From positions 16,512,844 through 16,576,843 of the forward strand of contig OZ038480.1 of NCBI GenBank assembly GCA_964036315.1: a stretch of DNA of 64,000 nt, given 5' to 3'. Of this stretch, positions 43,136 through 54,965 are shown piece by piece. The notes below the pieces were generated by a model. The model did not search any database and was not told where the DNA came from. It saw only the letters and a list, made by a program, of their open reading frames with translations. Each line of letters starts with the position of its first letter. Positions within the stretch are counted from its first letter, which is position 1. The position numbers and the translations under genes were made by a program. Source of the DNA: Acanthosepion esculentum. Taxonomy: Eukaryota; Mollusca; Cephalopoda; Sepiida; Sepiidae.

Positions 43136-44117
43136 AATTTAATCTGAGAACAACAATTCCCAAGTTCACATTCTCGCTATTTTTTCTATCCTCACTCCAA
43201 CCTCTTTTTAATTTCAAAACCGGCTCCCAAGGCCTAATTCTTATCAGAGATAAGAATATATTTTCTGGCTAACGAGAGAGCTGGAAAACATAAAAAGGAA
43301 TTCCACCACCATTATTCTTTCCATGGTGCCACAAAGTCTGGGAGAAACCTCACAGCTTCTTCACACCAACCTGTTTTCAGAGATAAGAATGTGTTTTCTA
43401 ACCAATAGTGGGGCCAGGAACTTTGTACAACGATTTTGGAGGGGAAAATCCCCGATCCATCGGAGCCTACCAAAACTCCATAAATTTGGAGAATCTTGCC
43501 TATTTTGCCAGGAAGAATACTGCCCACCGTCTGTGAGATCGACATTAGGGAGCTCCAGCGCCTCTTTCACCAAAGAACTACTAAAGGGCTGTCAAGAACG
43601 AACGTCGGTCCACTATTCAAGACCAATCCAAGGCTGTATCCCTTCACCACACCTTCTGACGAGCCCACTGGACTTCTGTCGTCGACCTAGCAACTCACTC
43701 AACTGCAGGATTCCTTTATCTGCGAACGGGTTTCCAACGCTACAAGAACTGTGAGTGTATCTATCTGAACCTTAACAATAATATCTAATCGCTTAAAGAA
43801 CTCTTTAGGCGCTTAGAGAAATATTTTGAGCAAGCCTTTTTTAAGTTAAGAACATTTTCTCTTTTCCCTTTCTTTCTCTCCTAATCATCTTTTTTCCCCT
43901 TTATCTTTTTTTGTTGTGTATATTGTAAATAAGCACTTTCTTCTTTTGTTTTTACTCACCGAGCAGGAGATTTTTCTTTATTCGTACGCGCCTAAAAGAG
44001 AGAGTTTGTCCGCTCTAATCTTGCTGTTTTACTCGCGTTTTTTTTTTTCGCAATTATTTTCAGCCCTATTTTTCACCTCAACCCTTTGGATGCGGGAAAG
44101 CCAGAACAAATTTCCTA

Positions 44118-44199
<82 letters not shown>

Positions 44200-44350
44200 T
44201 GTAACTTTAGCTTAGTCTGACAGGAAGCCTGATGTGTATGTACCCAGTGAGGATTGAACTTACTGAAGTAGTAGTAAAAGTTTGCAAGATTAGCTGCCTA
44301 ACATGAGAGAGAGAGAGAGAGACAGAGAGAGTGAGAGAGAGAGAGGGAGG
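43069..44350. repeat. (GA)n arrays and intervening unclassified block
   Basis: GA arrays lie at 43069-43130, 44120-44196 and 44305-44348. Between them, 43135-44115 has higher G+C and several overlapping open frames on both strands (up to 143 codons), but none shows a domain. It could be the interior of a non-autonomous LTR element. Confidence 0.6.
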
Positions 44351-45185
44351 GGGTCATTTGTAACATCAAAAAATATTAAATTTCGTGCATTTTTATGTCC
44401 TTTTAGACTCAAGCGGCGAAGAACCAAGATTTTGTGAATCTACTTGATTTGAATACTCGGAAGGGGATTTTACATATATTGGCCAATGGGAATCAAGCTT
44501 TTCTAGCACCTAAACATTTTGACTGAACCCAAATTTTATGACCCCATTGAGAATAAAAAGGACTGCTATCAGCAGTTGGTACAAGGGGGAAGAGAGTTGA
44601 AAAGAAAACGGTAGAACGTCAACTTCGGCTGGAGCAATTTTCACAAGACATCACCTAAAAGTAAGAGGTTATAACTCTGACGTGATCGATTCAAGACAGA
44701 TTTGTACGACAAATTTCACACCCCAGAATCTACAAGAATTTGCCTACGTCAAATTCCCTTCGAGCTGAGAGGTCCCTTACAAAGCCGTTACAAAAGAGGA
44801 TGGTCTCATTTAAAAGATTGTGTCTTGTGCCACATTGTGAATCCTCTAAATCCGAGTTTTCCCTTATTTTCGTATTTTTCAATGCATATATTTTGTATAT
44901 GAATCTGGGGTCTTATCGACATTTTTTCTGTTTCTGAGTGGAATCTTTTTTTTATTGCTTCCTGAAACTGTTATTCTGCCCAAAGAGGCGCACAAAAGAA
45001 CATCTTTGTGCAGTCTCTTGTTTTGTACTTTTCAAATTTGTAATTGTAAATAGATGTGTTGTTCGTTTTAAAATTTTACGCAGTGGTCGTCTTGTTTTTT
45101 AAGCTGCGCCTATTTTCGAGAGTTGCTATTTCTAAGTTTTGTGTCTGGCACAAGAACTTGTAGTTCGTAGGAAGGTCAAATTTTT

Positions 45186-45188
45186 ATA

Positions 45189-45224
<36 letters not shown>

Positions 45225-45352
45225 TGTGTGTGTGCGTGCGTGTGTGTGTGAGAGGGATTCTGTCTACGTGAAAGAGAGTGTTCAGCAAAATTGTGAGATC
45301 GATAGATAGAGTGAGAGAGAGAGAAAGAGAGAGTGAGAGAGAGAGAGAGTCT
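45186..45352. repeat. (GA)n/(GT)n arrays
   Basis: GA runs interrupted by GATAGATAGA and GTGTGTGTGC. They directly precede the LTR-like segment. Confidence 0.9.
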
Positions 45353-45399
45353 ATAAGAAAGAGACGTTGTTCATCTATTTGGAATCACTGTTCAGCATT

Positions 45400-45871
45400 T
45401 TAATTGTATAAAGAGTTTGTCGCAGTTAGCTCCTCCTCAGTTCTTTAATCCTTCAACAGGGGTCTCTCTCCCCTGGCTATAAATACTGGCTGACCCTTCT
45501 CTCTCGCTCTCTTTTTCGACTTAGGCCTTGGGCCGCTACCTCGCGCGGAGGCGAGGTAAAATCTCTCTTTTTCCACTTAGGCCAATATGTGACCTCTCAC
45601 AGATACAACGTTTCCCAAATTCTGGGAACGCGCTAAGAACAATACACGTACGTACGAACACTTACAACACACACACATAATTTCTCCATACAAACTCTAT
45701 GTAACAGTCCATGTCTTTGTTTAACTTGTTTTGTTATTAATATATATTTGTTTACCCATGTATATCGGTCTTGTTTGTTTTCTTTGTCTTCTTTGGACTT
45801 AATTAAAGTCCGACATTCTCAGTTTAACCTTCTGATATCTCTTCACATCTTCACCCCCACAGTCCGCTACA
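45400..45871 (+). mobile_element. LTR-like segment with TATA box
   Basis: CTGGCTATAAATACTGGCTG (45475-45494) is a strong TATA-type core promoter. A pyrimidine-rich leader, an AATTAAAG-like signal near 45800-45806 and an end CACAGTCCGCTACA follow. A TACA terminus with the same CCGCTACA ending is seen in the second gypsy LTR (GCCCGCTACA). The start could not be fixed and no internal region follows, so it may be a solo LTR. Confidence 0.35.
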
Positions 45872-47518
45872 AATTTACTTTAGTACGCGGAATATAAAAG
45901 ATAAAAATCCCTGAAACATAAACGTAAAAATTACAACAGAAAATATGTCACAGATTTATGATTATAAATGTTTTAAGACGTTCATTTATTGCTTGGTTTT
46001 GCATAAATGCAGTATATAAGTGTTTGTCACAACAGGTGGACTATACAAACTGGACAGCTTTACACTTTTTCAGAAGTGCATTTTATGGAGGAATAAATTG
46101 AAAGATTCCTCAATAAAAAAAAACAAAAACAAATATAGAATGGTGGTCGAAATTCGAGTGCCATTCGAAATCACCATTCTTAACCCTATGGATATTTTTC
46201 TATTTGGAGGAATTGTTAAAAGAGTAGTTATTGCAAACTTGGCATCATAAGACACCTTGAAATAGTTCGGCGTTGGTATTTTTTTCAGGAAATCAACGAT
46301 AATAAGACTCTTTTTCTGAAAGTTAGTGTCAGTATTGGAGTTTAGTTTGTAGAATTAGATTTCTACATTCTCTGTTTTAAACCTGTTAAAAGAGGACCAC
46401 AGCTAAGTATTGTCAGTGCTGAACCCATTAAAATCGGCTCCAGAAACAATACTTTATGTACGAAACAATACTTTCTGATTGGTCCATAAATAATAATGTC
46501 ATGTTTCTGCCTACGTCCACACAGTTGACCTCGAGTTGACCTGTTCAGAGTTCAACGCGCCAAAAATTGGTAAACATACTCTCGAGCTTTCCACGTGATC
46601 AAGAAAATTCATAAATATGAAACTTCGACGCGACTTAGTCAATGAGTCCTTAAAATAATCAACTCATCACACGAATCCATGAAACCCAACTTCCTCGCTA
46701 GAAGTTAATTTTATTAACATCAACCCGGCTTGTGGAATTCAATTTCTTTTCAACATCAACTCATCTAGTGACGAATTCAACTAAGACAAGATTCAGAAAC
46801 CAACTCACTCAATATCTTAACAACACGAAGGAAATCGTAAGTATATCAGTAAAAGCGAGTCAACTCTCCAGTAAGTCAAGCAATCTATTTCATTCAGTTT
46901 CAACATCAATAAACTGTTAAATTCCTTACCAGATCTATAGCATAACACCTTTTATATTACACTTGATCACACAACCAAGAACTCTAAAGTGTTTTAAACA
47001 ACTTTAATATACCGTGTGTACTTGTTATATAAAAATATTTTCTGTTAAAACAAATATCTGCCTATTTGATTATTTCTCTTGTTGTTGTCTTTGTTGCATT
47101 TGATTTTAGTAAAATTAGTAAAGGGTCATTTTGATTTGTATTTTGTCATCGATACAGATTGGCTAACCTACTACAAGCCAAAACTGACTGAATCACGATG
47201 GGAAACAAGTGCAACATTTTGGTGATTAAATTAAAGTGTTATTTCATTCTTGAGTTGTATATATATATATATATCTGGAACATATTAACAATTGTCTGTT
47301 TCATTCCCCAAGAAAACATTTGACATTAAAAGTGTGAACCTACTTTTGAAATCCCCCGTAGATTAACCATTTCTTTGTTGCAAGAAACAGAAACTAGTTT
47401 TCCTTTTCTTCGGTGCTATGATCACTGAAGGTCAAGTTGAATGGTATTCTGCATCTGTTGTTTGTCTTATATGCGTGGTATTCCTGTAATTATATAATAA
47501 AATAAAATGTTGATATTA

Positions 47519-47519
<1 letters not shown>
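45872..47519. other. Unassigned sequence
   Basis: No recognised gene, transposon end or RNA. A short TA run occurs at about 47258-47274. Confidence 0.5.
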
Positions 47520-47613
<94 letters not shown>

Positions 47614-47622
47614 GAGAGAGGG
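47520..47622. repeat. (TA)n followed by (GA)n
   Basis: About 28 TA units, a GTACAC spacer, then a GA array with one GAGC interruption. Confidence 0.95.
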
Positions 47623-47744
47623 TGCGATGGATAAATTGTCGTCTAACTTACGCAAAAATGAAAATTACACTCTCATCTCATTTTAACAGATATATTTACC
47701 AAAATTATACACAAAAATATCTTCAAATGCTAAAGAGTAAATTT

Positions 47745-48425
47745 ATTCAATAAAGTCGCCATTGGCTTCAACCACGGCCTCCAGACGACTTCGGAATCTC
47801 CTGCAACACTTCTGGACGGTCTACGATTCCTGAGGACAGCGTTCTCTGCGTCTACATTTCCTGAGGGTGAATGCTGCCATAATCCTTGCCTTCAGTTCAT
47901 CTTAGGTGTTTTGTTGGTCTTTCACTCAACTGTGCCCCACACATGATAATCAAGGTGTTTGCAGTCTGGGAAGTTAGATGACCAGATGTAATGGGTGATG
48001 TGGGCACAGAATTTGTCTTACGGACATGGCTGGTCTCTCCTGCTTGTGTGGCATGGTGTAAAATGTTGTTGCCAGAAATAGGGTTTTCCAGCAGCCACCT
48101 TCTTGACCCAGAGCAACACTACCCCCTCAAGGGCATTTGATGTATGCCTCCATATTGAGTCTGAGGACACGTCGGAAGATGAATGGAGGCATAACGTCGC
48201 CATCATTAGTGATCACTCTAAACACCATCGTAATCACCATTAGACTCATACAACTCTTTCCGAATCATCTGCATTGTCCTCAGATTGGCATCCAAACACT
48301 CTGAAATGTACTTATAGGAACTTCTGATGCGGATGCCAAGCAGTACAACATGCCGTTTCCGAATTTCTGGCAGAGTGAATAGCGTCATAGTGTTCTTTTT
48401 CTCACAGACAATGCCCAACTGTACC
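47745..48425 (-). pseudogene. Tc1/mariner-type transposase relic
   Basis: On the - strand the first about 66 residues (MGIVCEKKNTM, IRKRHVVLLGIRI, ISECLDANLRTMQMIRKEL) form an N-terminal helix-turn-helix-like region. Later, in shifted frames, SGHLTSQTANTLIIMCGAQL parallels the WPxxSPDxNxxDYxVWGxxE block, and VLQEIPKSSGG.G parallels the RRFRSRLEAVVEANG C-terminus. Stops and frame changes make it inactive. Confidence 0.65.
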
Positions 48426-48531
48426 TACTATGACAAAATTAAAAACAAGCAATGCGCATGCGTAAAATTAAAAAAACATTGACCGTAATTCCTACGTGGG
48501 CGAGCGGTTAGGCATGTCAAATCCAATATAT

Positions 48532-48700
48532 ATACAGTGTAACCCGGATATAAGAGAGTTGTCGGGACCGGAGAAAAACGTATCTTATATCCGGGTTTCT
48601 CTTATATCAGGGTTTGGTCTATTATATATACATTAACACAGGCTCTAATTTGGGACCAGATAAAATCGCTCTTATATCCGGGTCTCTTATATCCGGGTTA

Positions 48701-48704
<4 letters not shown>
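48532..48704. mobile_element. MITE, CAGTGTAACCCGGATATAAG family, copy 2
   Basis: It has the same termini and core (AACACAGGCTCTAATTT, GTTGTCGGGACCGGAG) as 13924-14148 but fewer internal TCTTATATCC units. TA runs flank it on both sides, the right one being a 48-bp microsatellite at 48704-48752. A short tRNA-like fragment (CGTGGGCGAGCGGTTAGGC) lies just upstream at 48494-48515. Confidence 0.85.
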
Positions 48705-48752
<48 letters not shown>

Positions 48753-48757
<5 letters not shown>

Positions 48758-49464
48758 CAGTTACACCATTTGGCTCCGCTAAAAACACCCTTTAAGAGGC
48801 ACACTTTAAGTCTATAAAAAGGCAAATATATTCTCTATCTTTCTCTTTTTCCCTTTTGCTTTCGGATGTAACAAACGTAGATAAAGAACGCTGTCGCTGT
48901 GACGCGTTCGCTTCCTTGGTACTATCTTGACTGAATTCTCGGGCACATTCACATACACGCACACGTATATCAAACACGCTTGTTTCTCGCATATACAAAC
49001 AAGCCCATACTTATAGCTAGATTTAATGTCTTTTTCCTTTGATTTCCATTGTGTACCTATGCAATTCTTTTTGCATTAATGTATTAATTTTCGTTTCTTT
49101 TAAATTCCATGTTTTGTGTTATTATTTTTCCCGGACTCACTTGAGGAGTCCGCCAATATTGTTTGCGGGACAAATGTACCAGGAACATTAAACATCTATT
49201 ATACAATGTACACACACTCATATCAAAAGAGTTGATTCCCACAACAAAGTGGTGATTTATTTTTAGCCGAACATAATAGAATCCCGTAAGAATATATATA
49301 TATTTTTTCTAAAGTAATGGGTTATTTATTTATTTTTCCAACTGATTTTTTATCATTTCAAACGTTATTTTTAGTGGATACTCATATTTGAGTAGACGCT
49401 CCGTTTATTTATTAAACAGTATACTTATTTATTTTCAACTACCTGTTTAACTATTGGAAAAAAA
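48753..49464. other. Unassigned sequence
   Basis: A moderately A+T-rich stretch with no gene or repeat I can name. Confidence 0.5.
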
Positions 49465-49570
49465 CGTATTAAAGAAAAATGTGCTCTCTGTGGCAGGATT
49501 CGAATCTGTGTCCCCCTGGGCAGAGAGATTCCACATGCTTTAACCGGCTCGATCCTGAAAAGGTTTTGCC
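49465..49570 (-). mobile_element. tRNA-derived SINE head
   Basis: On the - strand GATCGAGCCGGTTAAAGCAT fits an A box and ACAGATTCGAATCCTGCCAC a B box at tRNA-like spacing. The tail AGAGAGCACATTTTTCTTTA resembles the copy at 23095-23228. Confidence 0.65.
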
Positions 49571-49571
49571 A

Positions 49572-49574
<3 letters not shown>

Positions 49575-49608
<34 letters not shown>

Positions 49609-49746
49609 CATATATATATAACATATATATATTTATGAAACATATATATATATGTGAAATATATATATATATGAAATATATCTATATATATATGAAATAT
49701 ATATATATATATATATATGAAACATATACATATATATATATCAAAC

Positions 49747-49798
<52 letters not shown>

Positions 49799-49799
49799 C

Positions 49800-49843
<44 letters not shown>

Positions 49844-50013
49844 CATATATATATATATATTTGAAACATGGTTATTACTGTGTAGCGGTAAAACCATATT
49901 TTAAATCAGTTAATTTATAATATTTATACTCTGTAAATTTACATTGATCACTGTTTTGTAAAAATAAAAATAAAAAATATTAATAAGAACACCGGATTAT
50001 ATATCTTACTGTT

Positions 50014-50079
<66 letters not shown>

Positions 50080-50108
50080 GTGTGTGTGTGTGTCTCTCTC
50101 TCTCTGTG
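49575..50108. repeat. (TA)n arrays interspersed with GAAACATA, then (TA)n(GT)n(TC)n
   Basis: From 49575 to 49862 TA runs of different length are separated by GAAACATA or GAAATATA, a higher-order array. After 150 bp a second TA array at 50018-50077 is followed by GT and TC repeats. Confidence 0.95.
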
Positions 50109-50999
50109 TGTGTGTGTGCTAATAGTATATAAATATTAATATTAATGTGTTATATATATAGCGAGTATGTTTACTCGTCAAAGGTTAAACAAGAAATGAC
50201 AATGTTACCAAATAAATAAGATCCTGGGGGCACTTTCAAGCTGTAAACAAAATTTGGTGGGGAAATGAATAAATGTATTTCAGTGAAATGCGCTGTTGAG
50301 GATTTTAAAAAAAATTCTGGAGCCCATTCCAACCTCTATAAGCAAACACACAGACGAATCAGTAATTTTTCGCCAAAGTACACAAAACTTAGATTTTATC
50401 ATCACCCGTTAACAAATTATTTTTGAAACTTTAACTCGAATGTGTGTATGAAGATATTACTTTATTTCGCTTCAAACATTTTTCTATCACAAAACACCAA
50501 AGAAATCTATTCACAAGAATGTTGGTTAACGTTACTACATCTTCCTTAATTAGTATGCATAGTCAGTGAGATCCAGTCTATACAGAGGACAGTTTTGGGA
50601 GTAGATGCTGTGAAGAGAATATGCTTTCCGGACACGTGTTAAAAAATTGACACTTGCAACGTGACGTGCTGGACTTGTGATTAAAGATAAACTTTTGGAG
50701 CACCCACTAGCTTTCCTTTTCAGTGTCGGAGAGAAGTCATGTAATATATTTCTACACTTTTTAGCATGTTTTCCTTTAACATATAAGACCTTCATTTATC
50801 GTTTTCTTCCAACTTCTCCATCGCCGTCTTTATTTCTTCATTTTAAATGTTTAGGTTATTATGTGCACATACGGCCGACCACATATATCTAGTACACCCT
50901 ACACCCAACAAGAACATTCTTAAAAACTGAAACAAGAGATACAATCTTGCACAGCAGGTAAACATGAATTAATTTTCTTCACTATTGTCCGGTATAATT
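50109..50999. other. Unassigned sequence
   Basis: No family motif on either strand. Confidence 0.5.
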
Positions 51000-51625
51000 G
51001 CTCAAGTTTCGATCTTCTTTTATATGCTGCATCCCTCTAAGATATAGGCAATCATAGCTCTCCACATCTTCCTATCTGTCGCAGCACTTAGCAGCTTTTC
51101 TCCCTTTACTAAGGGTCCTTGACATCCCACCACCCATCCACTCAATCTTGTTAGTTAAGTGACTTGCTGCCTTCCCCTATCTCTCTTATCATCAATATAC
51201 CCTGTCAGTGTTAAACTTTCCAAATCCTTATTATCTGTCCAAGGAATTTAAGATGTCTTATCCTGATTTTAAGTATAAGTTTTCTTTTTGTTGCCATTTT
51301 CTTTAAGAATTACTTACTGTTCATTCGCTCCGTTCATGGAATTCACAGTATCCTTCTGTAGAACCACATTTCTGCTGCCTTCAGTTTTCTCCTCATCCGC
51401 GAGGAGATTGTTAAACTTTCACTGCCATATAAGAGTAAGGATATCACATAGCAATCCAACAATCTTCTTTCGCTTTTTCATTTCTCAGCACCTTACTTAT
51501 AATTTTGGGAACGTTTCTTTCGATAGTCCAAAGCGTGTGCGAATCTCGGTGTCATATTTTCGATCCAATGTTAAATCACTTCCCAGATATTTAAATTTCT
51601 TACTTGCTTGATGTTGACATCTCCA
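51000..51625 (-). pseudogene. LINE ORF2 C-terminal region, degraded
   Basis: Read on the - strand in shifting frames: KKFKYLGSDLTLDRK corresponds to the FKYLGSxIxxDG block after the RT domain. EIRTRFGLSKETF corresponds to EIxxRIxxAKxAF. RIRHLKFLGQIIR corresponds to the RxLxFxGHIxR motif. KLLSAATDRKMWRAMIAYI is the C-terminus. This is the post-RT part of a non-LTR retrotransposon of the RTE/Jockey/R4-like sort, 5'-truncated and frameshifted. Confidence 0.7.
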
Positions 51626-51659
51626 ATAAAAAAAAAATAGCTAAATATTCTTCTCTCGA

Positions 51660-51835
51660 GACGGAGTGGCTCTTGCAGCGTGTCTCACTGGCGACGGTTC
51701 GAGGTAATGCTTTCTCCATCATAGCGACTGGCAGAGGATAGAAAAAATTGTTTATAGTTACGTTGTTCTGGAATTGTCATCATTGGTCGACTGAACTTGC
51801 TTTGTTTCAATGACTTTTGTTTTGTTATTATTAAT
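51660..51835. repeat. Mosaic of two repeat fragments
   Basis: Positions 51660-51740 (GACGGAGTGGCTCTTGCAGC, GTGTCTCACTGGCGA) are the reverse complement of 54640-54715. Positions 51766-51832 (GAATTGTCATCATTGGTCGA, CTGAACTTGCTTTGTTTCAA) repeat 9217-9282 from inside the hAT element. Confidence 0.7.
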
Positions 51836-52129
51836 TATTTATAACTTGCATCTTGGGATTTAGATTTTGGTTATGAGAATACTTTCTGTCTGAAACGCAA
51901 TATTCAAGTGTGACCTTTTAAAAGTAGTTTATCAAATCTTTGACATAAAATAAAATACAATGTTGTCCGAATAGAAATGGATGTTGGAAGAATTTGTCGT
52001 TTTGAAAATATTATCATGGCCATAAACTTTTGGCGTTTAAATGGAAGGAGAATGTTTTGTTCTTTAGATGGATCAAATTGTTTATCACGTCGTGCTAGCA
52101 TTTAAGACCTTAAGATGCTCAAGTAAATA

Positions 52130-52682
52130 CCAACACGACTCAAACCGTCTAAGAAGGCACATATTTTCTATGAAATTTCTTGGACATTCAGGATGGTAAA
52201 TGTAGTTAATATTGTTTATTATAAACAGAGCATTTACTTAAATATTTATATCTATAAAAATAACGTATAAACAGAAAATATATTAAAATTATCGTTGGAT
52301 TTAGTCCATTTCATAATATATGATATCATTTGTTTACGTTAAGATACGCTTCAAGCAGATATGAGCATTCAAGACAAATCATGGGAAATTTGTTGTTTAT
52401 AAACAGTAGCTTGACTTTGCTAACCAGACACTTCCTCTGTAGCTAAATGGTATAGCACGTCAGGCTATATGACGGTAACATGTAGAATACAGGTTCGATT
52501 CTTGTCGGAGGGCGCATATTTTCTATGAAATTTATTGGACATTCAGGCCGGTAAATGTAGTTAATATTGTTTATTATAAACAGAGCATTTACTTAAATAT
52601 TTATATCTATAAAAATAACGTATAAACAGAAAATATATTAAAATATGTGTGTGCGTGTATATATATATATATATATATATGT
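52130..52682 (+). mobile_element. tRNA-derived SINE with duplicated tail
   Basis: The head CTCTGTAGCTAAATGGTATA and the B box ACAGGTTCGATTCTTGTCGG lie at about 52436-52508. The tail GACATTCAGGCCGGTAAATG, ATTGTTTATTATAAACAGAG occurs twice, at 52165-52290 and 52518-52645, so two copies or a tail dimer are present. The related element at 56180-56720 has the same head and tail. Confidence 0.65.
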
Positions 52683-52964
52683 TTGGTTGTCTAGAAAGTT
52701 TATGCCGATGTTTAGTCATCCATGTTAGAACACGTCAAATTTATCAACATATATAATATGCTTACATTTCCAATTAGAGAACACGTCAAACTATCTCTTG
52801 AGAAAGAACGTTTAAATTACTTAATTTGTGTCAATTTTGGATCCCTATGAAAATGGAAGACTGCATTTTAGACTATTGATGCTTTTTTTTTACCGTAAAG
52901 ACAAAATTGCTTCAAAAGCAACAAAAAAGATATGTGTTGAGTATGGTGAAGGTGTTTTAGCTGA

Positions 52965-53262
52965 CATAAACTAAAGCCAAAAATGTCTAGTGTCAATCGC
53001 TATCTATCCTACATATCCTCATAATATGTATTTCTTACTTTATAATCTTACAAAATTTTTATTCAGTAACTCTCTACATTGGGGGGCTCTTGGGACTTGA
53101 ATGAATAACAGTTAAAAAAACAAAAGCAAAAAATGTCTTGTGTCAATCGTTATTTATTCTACATATCCCCATAATATGCATTTCTTACCTTATACTCTTA
53201 CAAGAATTTTATTCAGTAACCCTCTACATGGGGGGGCTCTTGGGACTTGTATTGAGTTTAAA
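52965..53262. repeat. Tandem duplication of about 145 bp
   Basis: Two units (AATGTCTAGTGTCAATCGCT.., CTCTACATTGGGGGGCTCTT and AATGTCTTGTGTCAATCGTT.., CTCTACATGGGGGGGCTCTT) follow one another, about 92% alike, just beyond the stop codon of the SLC22-like exon. Confidence 0.85.
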
Positions 53263-53316
53263 AACGCAAACAAAAAATAACAAGGCGTGTGCGCATTTGT
53301 CGGAATAGCAGTGTCT

Positions 53317-53676
53317 TTAAAATAATAATTTATGACAGGTGGCTGAAGCAAATTTTAGATTAGGTCGAATGATGCAGAATTTGAAATGATGTAAGAATAG
53401 AAAAAACGATAAGAAAAAGAAAACTATAGCGCACCCTGTTTCATTTTCAATGTGAATTGTTTCAGTGTGTTGATTACCCGTCCAGAAAGATCGCATTATC
53501 TGTGGCGAATATTGCGAATTCCAGATATCGTCTTCCTCGTCACTCCATCGTCTGATATCTCCAACAGTCTGTGGTAATTGTCTGTGACCCGTCTCAGGAA
53601 GGGTTAGCACCAAAAGATTTGCAACGAGGCAAAAAGAAGCAAATATGACACTCGGTCCCCATGAAATATGACGTGC
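53317..53676 (-). CDS. SLC22-type organic ion transporter, C-terminal exon
   Basis: The - strand acceptor is TTCGTTTTTCAG. The exon reads ISWGPSVIFASFCLVANLLV, a hydrophobic segment fitting transmembrane helix 12, then LTLPETGHRQLPQTVGDIRRW. The latter is the LPETxGxxLPxTxxD signature at the cytoplasmic end of SLC22 organic cation/anion transporters of the major facilitator superfamily. A polar tail follows. The frame runs to TAA/TGA at 53317, but its last about 30 residues (FFFLSFFLFLHHFKF) look like intron translation, so a donor near 53428 (AACAGG/GTGCGC) is possible. It joins the exon at 57195-57267 in phase 0. A plasma-membrane carrier is expected. Confidence 0.82.
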   Translation of the reverse strand, partial: ARHISWGPSVIFASFCLVANLLVLTLPETGHRQLPQTVGDIRRWSDEEDDIWNSQYSPQIMRSFWTGNQHTETIHIENETGCAIVFFFLSFFLFLHHFKFCIIRPNLKFASATCHKLLF

Positions 53677-54029
53677 CTGAAAAACGAAGATAAAATAATA
53701 ACAAATTTTAAAAAAGATCATTTTTTTCAAATATTTTTTGTAAAAAAATAAAGAAAAACCGTTCTTTTACTTGGGTTCAACTCGTGAATAAAATAGGTTT
53801 TTTAATTCTTTTTATTGGTTTGAATCCGAACTTAGGGTCGCGACATGAAGACCTTGATCAAATGTTTCTCGTCTACAGCAAATTTATTCATCCAGTTGTA
53901 AAATTGGCGATGCCATAGAATCAGGGCTGGATTATCCTTGAAGCGAGAATGCCTTGCGACCAACAAGCTTTTATAAAGTGATGATTTTAATTTCTTAGAT
54001 TTTATAAATCGTTTCATGAACTGAAATAA

Positions 54030-54475
54030 TATCACTATATACATTATTCGGACTATTGTCCTCATCTTTGTCGCCATATTTATCACAACGTTTCGGCCGT
54101 TGTACGCTCCGGCCTTCTTCAAGTGGTTGAAATGTCGAACTGAACACTTTATTTCGCTCACTAGGGTAGACTGTTCTAGTTCCACGTGCCATGTTATCAG
54201 TTATCTCCTGTTAATTCACATCTCCAATTTCTCCACTGACTTAACCGGGTATTGAACGCAAACTCTTTGGGTCCTGTCACTAAATCTAACCAACGCATTT
54301 CTACCCCAGTGAGCGAAATAAAGGGTTCAGTTCGACATTCCAACCACCTGAAGAAGGTCGGATCGTACAACGGCCGAAACGTTGTAATAAATATGGCGAC
54401 AAAAATTAGTACAATAGTCCGAATAATGTAAATAGTGAACATAATACCTCATTTCAGAAATATAGACTGATACTG
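54030..54475. mobile_element. Inverted-repeat element, both arms (8.4/20.8-kb family)
   Basis: The left arm (54035-54195) and right arm (54295-54450) are inverted copies: TACATTATTCGGACTATTGT, CGTTTCGGCCGTTGTAC and TTTATTTCGCTCACTAGGG recur as reverse complements. The centre contains GGGTATTGAACGCAAACTCT. One arm keeps CCACCTGAAGAAGG..GGCCGAAACGTTG, the other has CACTTGAAG. It lies in the intron of the SLC22-like gene. Confidence 0.75.
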
Positions 54476-54639
54476 AAATGGTATCAATCTGACAAACTCA
54501 TATTTATTTTGATTGATTTATTGTTAAAATGGTGATTACGAAAAATCTGTTTTGTTTTATTAGGGTTGTGCTGAAACAAAGCTTTTATTTGAACAAAGTA
54601 TCTATAAACAAAAGCAAAATGTTTTTTGCTATCCCTTGC

Positions 54640-54965
54640 CAGCCGCAATGATGGAGAAAGTATTACCTCGCACCCTCGCCAGTGAGACACGCTGCAAGAG
54701 CCACTCCGTTTCGCAATCCCGCTAACCCTCCGAAGGCACGCCATCGAACGAGGACAAATAACCGTAGAAGTCTCCACTCCCACTGGTGTAAATATAAATC
54801 TGTCCACAAGAGAAGAATATTTAACTATTTTTGTTTATCTCTACGTCTAACACTTTCGTCCCAGCCCCTCAACCTCCGACGTCTTACTCTCTGGGTTGAG
54901 GTGTCTACTCGGTCCTAACCGAACTTAAGGCAGTGGTCCCCTGAGCATCCGTAGATTATTCGGCC
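54640..54965. repeat. Repeat segment, partly duplicated at 55528-55650
   Basis: AACACTTTCGTCCCAGCCCC, CAACCTCCGACGTCTTACTC and CTGAGCATCCGTAGATTATT recur at 55528-55648 nearly unchanged. The left part (54640-54715) is the inverse of 51660-51740. It may be a G+C-richer element with long internal duplications. Confidence 0.75.

Noticed and set aside
43323..43754. 143-codon open frame and overlapping frames
   Set aside because: Several overlapping frames exist on both strands and none shows a recognisable domain. It is probably repeat interior.
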